From Myxococcales bacterium (GTDB lineage Bacteria > Myxococcota > Polyangia > Fen-1088): a stretch of DNA of 5,792 bases. Made by a program: the position numbers and the translations under genes. Shown in pieces: positions 1-3,862 of the stretch. The stretch covers positions 6,273 through 12,064 of the forward strand of contig PMBY01000539.1 of assembly GCA_003153875.1 (NCBI GenBank), in the 5' to 3' direction. The first letter of the stretch is position 1, and every line of letters begins with the position of its first letter. Below the pieces are notes generated by a model. The model saw nothing but the letters and a program-made list of their open reading frames with translations, made no database searches and was not told where the DNA came from.

Positions 1-1409
1 GCTGTCACGATCAATGCCAGATTGCGACTACGCCGCAGGGACGGGCCGGTAGTTGCCGCCGCGGGCTGCGGGGTCGAGGCCGGCGCAACTGTCGTGTGAG
101 TTGGCACCACCTGCCAGGACTCTGGTTGAGCCACGGGAAGAATCTTGGTGGGCGCTACGGGCGGCGCAGACGGCTTGGCGGGCGCGATTACAGTGGGAGC
201 CTGCGCACCGTCAGGCGTGGGCCCAGCAACAGAAGGCGCGATGGGCATCTCCGCCTCGGGCGCGGTGAAGTGGTAGCTCCACTGCTGGCGCCCCTGGGCT
301 GACATGAATGGCATCAAAGCCAGGCCCAGATCGCGCACGCGCGCGAAACGGTCCTCGGGAACGCGGCTCATGGCGCGCAGGATCACCGCCTCCAGGCTGC
401 GCGGGATGTCCGGGCGCACGCGCGAGGGTGGCCGGAAGATTCCCTCCACGATGTTGCGCATGATCGCGTAGGCAACCGACCCGGTGAAGGGCCGCGCGCC
501 GGTCAGGCATTCGTACAGGATCACGCCCAGGGCGTACTGATCGGCGCGCGCGTCGATTTCGCGGCCAGCCGCCTGTTCGGGCGCAAGGTAGTAAGTGGTG
601 CCCACGATGTGGCCGGTGCCGGTGAGGTTGGCGTCGTCCCCGCCAACACGCGAGATACCGAAGTCGAGGATCTTGGGCGTCTCGCCCATGGGCGTGCGCG
701 CGAGAAAGATGTTGCCCGGCTTGAGGTCGCGGTGGACTACGTTGGCGCGATGGGCGGCGTACACGCCAGCGCAAGCCGCGACCAGAACGTCAGCGGTGCG
801 CTCGACCGAGAGCGGGCCCTCGGCTATTTCAGCGCCCAGGCTGCGGCCCGACAGATACTCCATGACGATGTAGGGAGTCTCGCCCTGGGTGCCGTAACTG
901 TAGATGATGACCAGGTTGGGATGGACCACGCGTGAGGCGGCCTGAGCCTCGCGCCGGAAACGGGCCAGTGTGTTGGACCGCTGCTGGTCGATGCCGTGCA
1001 AGGTCTTGATGGCCACGGTGCGGCCGAGATCGCGGTCGAACGCCTTGTACACGCAGCCCATGCCGCCCTTGCCGATGAGGCTCACGATCTCGAAGTGGTC
1101 CACCTGCTCGCCGGGACGAAAGGCGCCGGCCATGGGCTCGACGACAGGACGCGGCTCCGGGGTTTCAGGCGGGACCAGCGACAGCGGAGCCTGCGGCGCA
1201 GGCCCGACCGCCAGCGGATCCGTGCGCAGCGGGCGCTCGCGAGCCGTGGCGTCGTCTTGCGGCCGGCCTTTGTCGACGGAGCTGTCAGGCAATTCGCAGG
1301 TCGCGGGGTAGGCGGGCTGTGCGGCTGGCAAGCCCATCTCCGCCGTGTCCTGCGGCCGAGGCCGGTCGTAGGACAGGGTATCGGGGATGCTCTGCCCAGG
1401 CTGCTTCAC
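1..1409 (-). CDS. Ser/Thr protein kinase, Hanks type, probable single-pass membrane protein (C-terminus beyond the window)
   Basis: Predicted cytoplasmic Ser/Thr kinase that transfers phosphate from ATP to proteins. 469 codons are visible and the frame is open at the left edge. Seen in the translation: residues 1-92 form a Pro-rich hydrophilic extension; the glycine loop GKGGMGCV is at 113-120; the VAIK lysine is K135; the probable helix-C glutamate is E154 in FRREAQ; the catalytic loop HRDLKPGN is at 226-233; DFG is at 249-251; APE is at 276-278; DQYALG is at 290-295; and the closing PEDRF is at 351-355. All key catalytic residues are present. HRD makes it an RD kinase, a class normally activated by activation-loop phosphorylation; T263, T265, T271 and T272 are candidate sites. 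Residues 383-457 are a Pro/Ala/Thr linker. RRSRN then leads into LALIVT, the probable start of a membrane helix, so an extracytoplasmic sensor or repeat domain may follow. The GTG start at 1409 was chosen because AAGGG lies 6 bases upstream and an in-frame TAG lies shortly before it. ATG at 1337 (codon 25) or 1133 (codon 93, just before the kinase domain) are alternatives. The substrate is unknown. Confidence 0.93.
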   Translation of the reverse strand, partial: MKQPGQSIPDTLSYDRPRPQDTAEMGLPAAQPAYPATCELPDSSVDKGRPQDDATARERPLRTDPLAVGPAPQAPLSLVPPETPEPRPVVEPMAGAFRPGEQVDHFEIVSLIGKGGMGCVYKAFDRDLGRTVAIKTLHGIDQQRSNTLARFRREAQAASRVVHPNLVIIYSYGTQGETPYIVMEYLSGRSLGAEIAEGPLSVERTADVLVAACAGVYAAHRANVVHRDLKPGNIFLARTPMGETPKILDFGISRVGGDDANLTGTGHIVGTTYYLAPEQAAGREIDARADQYALGVILYECLTGARPFTGSVAYAIMRNIVEGIFRPPSRVRPDIPRSLEAVILRAMSRVPEDRFARVRDLGLALMPFMSAQGRQQWSYHFTAPEAEMPIAPSVAGPTPDGAQAPTVIAPAKPSAPPVAPTKILPVAQPESWQVVPTHTTVAPASTPQPAAATTGPSLRRSRNLALIVT

Positions 1410-1451
1410 GTCGCGCCCTTGCTCCGGCTACCCAGTACCGTCATGCGGGAA

Positions 1452-1480
1452 ACCATGGCGATAGAGCCCGGGCGAGTCAA
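1452..1480 (-). promoter_or_regulatory. Possible sigma-70-like promoter before the kinase gene
   Basis: Read on the minus strand, TTGACT (1480-1475) is followed after 17 bases by CATGGT (1457-1452). The -35 element matches five of six consensus bases but the -10 only three of six. It would place transcription start near 1445, giving a leader of about 36 bases. It lies in the 83-base gap after the lipoprotein stop codon. In a high-GC genome such a match can arise by chance. Confidence 0.22.
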
Positions 1481-1492
1481 GTGGCGCGTTGG

Positions 1493-3793
1493 CTACCAGC
1501 CAGGGACGGGTGTGGCCGTGGCGGTGAAGACGGACACGATCGTGCTGTAGTCCCATCCCCAGCAGAGGATGGAACCATCCTGCGTGACCGCGCAGGAACG
1601 TTCACCCGCGCAAATGGCAGCCGCGTTGCTTGCGCCAGACACGTTCCCCGGCAACAGGCAGCTTCCGGTGGGGCTCCCAAAGGCGCTGCTGGGATTCATC
1701 ACATCGCCCCAGCAGGATACGTTCTTGGTGCCAAGAAGAGCGCAGGTGGAATTGCCGGATGCACTGACCGCTGTGGCAGACGCGACGTAGATGGAAGTGG
1801 GAGGGACTGTGAAAGAGACCGACCCGATCCCCAATTGACCCTGGTCATCCGCGCCCCAGCACCAGACTGTCCAGTCCGCAAGCAGTGCACAGGAATGGGA
1901 GTCGCCGGCGGCCACGCCAGTCGCCGCAATTGGGAGAGCCGTGACGGTTTGCGGATCGATTCCGCCGCTGCTCGCATTGCCAAGTTCGCCACTGGTGTTC
2001 GCGCCCCAGCAACGAACCTCACCACTGCCCATGATAACACAGTTGTGGTCACCTCCCGCGGCGATGGCCTTGACGCCCGTGAGATTCGGGGCCTGCGGGG
2101 TGGCAGGATTTCCCCCGATCACGCCGAGTTGCCCAAAGTTGCTGGCGCCCCAGCACCGGACTGTCGAATCAGAAAGAAGAACGCACGTGTGGCTTGTCCC
2201 CGCGGCAACAGCCTTCGCACCTGTGAGCCCGGGGACAGCGATGGGCACGTATGCCTTGGAATAGAGATCGATGCCCAACTGGCGAGAGCTGTTGTCCCCC
2301 CAGCAGAGGACGGTTCCATCGCTCAGCACGGCGCAGTAGTGATGTGAGCCAGCTGCCACAGCGATCGCGTTGCTGATTCCCATCACTGCGGTGGGTACCA
2401 GGACCGTCTCCCCAGCCGACCGGATCTGATCGTCGGCAATCTCTCCGTACAATGAGGTGCCCCAGCAGCGCACCTTCCCGTCGACGAAGACTGCGCACAC
2501 GCTAGCCGCGCCGACCGCGACACTCAGCGCCTTGACGTGGCAAGTGCCCTCCACGCACGCGTATGTGTCCTGGCAGTCCCCTGCGATGGAACAGGAAGTC
2601 TTGCAGGCGTTGCCCGAACAGTTGAAGCCGTTGCTGCAAAGCTGGTCCTCCGGGGTCGCGCAAACGCCTAGCTTGCAGGTGCTCTGTCCGACGAGTTTGG
2701 GCCCTGAACAAATCGGTCCGCCCCCGCATGTCTTGGCCACGGGATACTCGCACTTGCCATCGGAGCGGCCATTGCAGGTTCCCATGCACTGGGAGTCAGT
2801 GCCGCACCCTGAATGGCCGCTGTGGGGCGCGCCCGACGTGACAACGGTGCAAGTGCCGGCGTGGCCCTGAATATCGCAGGCCATGCACGAATCCGTGCAG
2901 GCCGTGTCACAACAGGTGCTGTCAGGCGAACAGAAAGTCCCGGCCAAACATCCGCCGGCGGCAATCGAGCAAAGCTGTCCCTGTTTGCTCTTGCATGCTC
3001 CTTGGCCGTCGCAGGTGCCGGCGCACCTGGTAAGATCGTCTTGGTTCTTCACCGCCACGCAAGCGCCCGCCGAGCACGCCTGGCACACGCCCTTGCAGTC
3101 GCTGCGTTGCACGCATTCCACGCATTGGTTGGCCGTGGTGTCGCACACGTTCGCAGCCGCGCTGACCGTGCCGCCATCTGCGCCGCCGTCTGCCTCATCA
3201 TTAGAATCGCTGTTCGCGCCTGCATCAGCGCTGCCAGCGCAGTGCTTGTTCTGCGTACAGCCCACGCACAGCCCGCTGGCCGCGCAGGCCGGCGTGCCTG
3301 GCCGCGCCCGGCAGTCGTTGTCGCTGGAGCACTTTGCGCATTGATTGTGCGAACACAGAGGAGCGTTGGCTGAGCAATCCTTGTCCGTACTGCAAGTGCC
3401 TGGCGCATCCACCGGCGGCAGGTCCGGCGCCATGTCGACTGCTAGCGCGTCGGGAGCAGTGCTGGAAGCTGGCGCATCCGCCACCACGACCAGCGGGACG
3501 TCGGGGCTTGCGACGTCCGGTGAGCCGTCGGCCGCAAGGTCACCGCCGCCCTCGATACTTGGCGGGCCATCAAGGCCACCTCCAACATCCGCAGTACCAA
3601 CACTGGTCCCGTCGCTGGCCCCAGCATCAGGAATCGGCACGCATGTGGAAGCGTCGGTGCACATGAAGCCGGTCTGGCAAGCAGCCTGCGCCGAGCAGAC
3701 GCTCCAGTCCCGTTTCACGCTGCAGGCAAGTCCCAGGGTCACTGGCACGACCAGGATTGCAACCTTCAAACGTACAACTTCTCTGTTTGTCAT
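1493..3793 (-). CDS. Predicted cysteine-rich lipoprotein with C-terminal seven-bladed RCC1-like beta-propeller
   Basis: A 766-residue predicted exported protein of unknown function. Residues 1-24 look like a lipoprotein signal: basic residues R4, R8 and K10, a hydrophobic stretch, then TLGLAC. Gly at -3 is unusual for a lipobox but fits the permissive pattern; C24 would be lipidated. Residues 27-53 form a four-Cys cap starting KRDWS. Residues 54-131 are an Asp/Ala/Pro/Gly spacer with no Cys. Residues 134-245 hold about four four-Cys modules, one carrying an Asp-Gly-Gly-rich insert (186-214). Residues 257-418 are a second, differently spaced Cys-rich region. Residues 422-766 contain seven repeats of about 50 residues, each with C-x9-CWG and most with a preceding AAG-type turn. 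This is the RCC1 propeller fold, and seven repeats would complete one propeller. RCC1 propellers usually bind proteins. ATG 3793 was preferred to an in-frame TTG at 3811, which adds six residues, because it gives a compact signal peptide; neither has a good ribosome site. It is a paralogue of the gene to its right. Confidence 0.9.
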   Translation of the reverse strand: MTNREVVRLKVAILVVPVTLGLACSVKRDWSVCSAQAACQTGFMCTDASTCVPIPDAGASDGTSVGTADVGGGLDGPPSIEGGGDLAADGSPDVASPDVPLVVVADAPASSTAPDALAVDMAPDLPPVDAPGTCSTDKDCSANAPLCSHNQCAKCSSDNDCRARPGTPACAASGLCVGCTQNKHCAGSADAGANSDSNDEADGGADGGTVSAAANVCDTTANQCVECVQRSDCKGVCQACSAGACVAVKNQDDLTRCAGTCDGQGACKSKQGQLCSIAAGGCLAGTFCSPDSTCCDTACTDSCMACDIQGHAGTCTVVTSGAPHSGHSGCGTDSQCMGTCNGRSDGKCEYPVAKTCGGGPICSGPKLVGQSTCKLGVCATPEDQLCSNGFNCSGNACKTSCSIAGDCQDTYACVEGTCHVKALSVAVGAASVCAVFVDGKVRCWGTSLYGEIADDQIRSAGETVLVPTAVMGISNAIAVAAGSHHYCAVLSDGTVLCWGDNSSRQLGIDLYSKAYVPIAVPGLTGAKAVAAGTSHTCVLLSDSTVRCWGASNFGQLGVIGGNPATPQAPNLTGVKAIAAGGDHNCVIMGSGEVRCWGANTSGELGNASSGGIDPQTVTALPIAATGVAAGDSHSCALLADWTVWCWGADDQGQLGIGSVSFTVPPTSIYVASATAVSASGNSTCALLGTKNVSCWGDVMNPSSAFGSPTGSCLLPGNVSGASNAAAICAGERSCAVTQDGSILCWGWDYSTIVSVFTATATPVPGW
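1496..2530 (-). repeat. Seven tandem RCC1-like propeller repeats
   Basis: Seven protein repeats, 48 to 54 residues apart, fill the C-terminal 345 residues of the lipoprotein gene. Every repeat has the pair C-x9-C followed by WG; the fourteen paired cysteines start with the codon at 2497-2495 and end with the codon at 1564-1562. Repeats 1-5 carry a recognisable Gly at the end of the blade in a QLG, ELG or YGE-type context. Repeats 6 and 7 are more degenerate and carry extra cysteines (GSCLLPG and AICAGE), so they may form an additional cross-link at the closing blades. The propeller assignment rests on repeat number, spacing and motif. Confidence 0.88.
2540..3025 (-). other. Second cysteine-rich region between the modules and the propeller
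   Basis: About 162 residues of the lipoprotein, dense in Cys but spaced differently from the four-Cys modules. Landmarks are CCDTAC, then SCMACDIQGHAGTC, a His/Ser/Gly loop (APHSGHSGC), CEYP, and a closing C-x5-C-x6-C-x4-C segment ending GTCHVK just before the first propeller blade. The order CCDTAC, ACD-GxxGTC, Pro-His, CxYP is one I recall from other large myxobacterial secreted proteins. This is recollection and not a search result. It has no counterpart in the visible part of the paralogue. Confidence 0.6.
3059..3394 (-). repeat. Four-cysteine modules shared with the paralogue
   Basis: This part of the propeller lipoprotein encodes three clear modules and a fourth, altered one of the same type as in the neighbouring gene. 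Shared strings include QCAKC against RCAKC, and QCVECVQ against KCVECVQ. The third module holds a long Asp/Gly/Ala/Ser insert at 3152-3238, in the same place within the module as in the paralogue. The fourth changes spacing after CVECVQRSDC and leads into a different cysteine-rich region. Confidence 0.8.
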
Positions 3794-3862
3794 CAGTGAA
3801 GTTCTCGGCAAGGGGTTGAAGAAGTTGTGTGGCAGATGGAGAAAAGCAGAAGGCGGGTCGGA

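Noticed and set aside
211..774. Minus-strand open frame of 187 codons
   Set aside because: Out-of-frame shadow of the kinase. The true frame here carries HRD, DFG and APE.
1466..1473. GCCCGGGC palindrome after the lipoprotein stop, as a terminator
   Set aside because: No loop, too short a stem and no following T-run on the minus strand.
1319..2347. Long plus-strand open frame of 342 codons
   Set aside because: It lies antisense to the propeller-coding half of the lipoprotein gene and to the start of the kinase. Its translation shows no domain, and the opposite strand encodes seven regular repeats. It is a by-product of high GC content.
3794..3862. Promoter or terminator in the gap between the two surface-protein genes
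   Set aside because: I found no convincing -35/-10 pair or stem-loop. The only T-run is a short TTTT without a stem.
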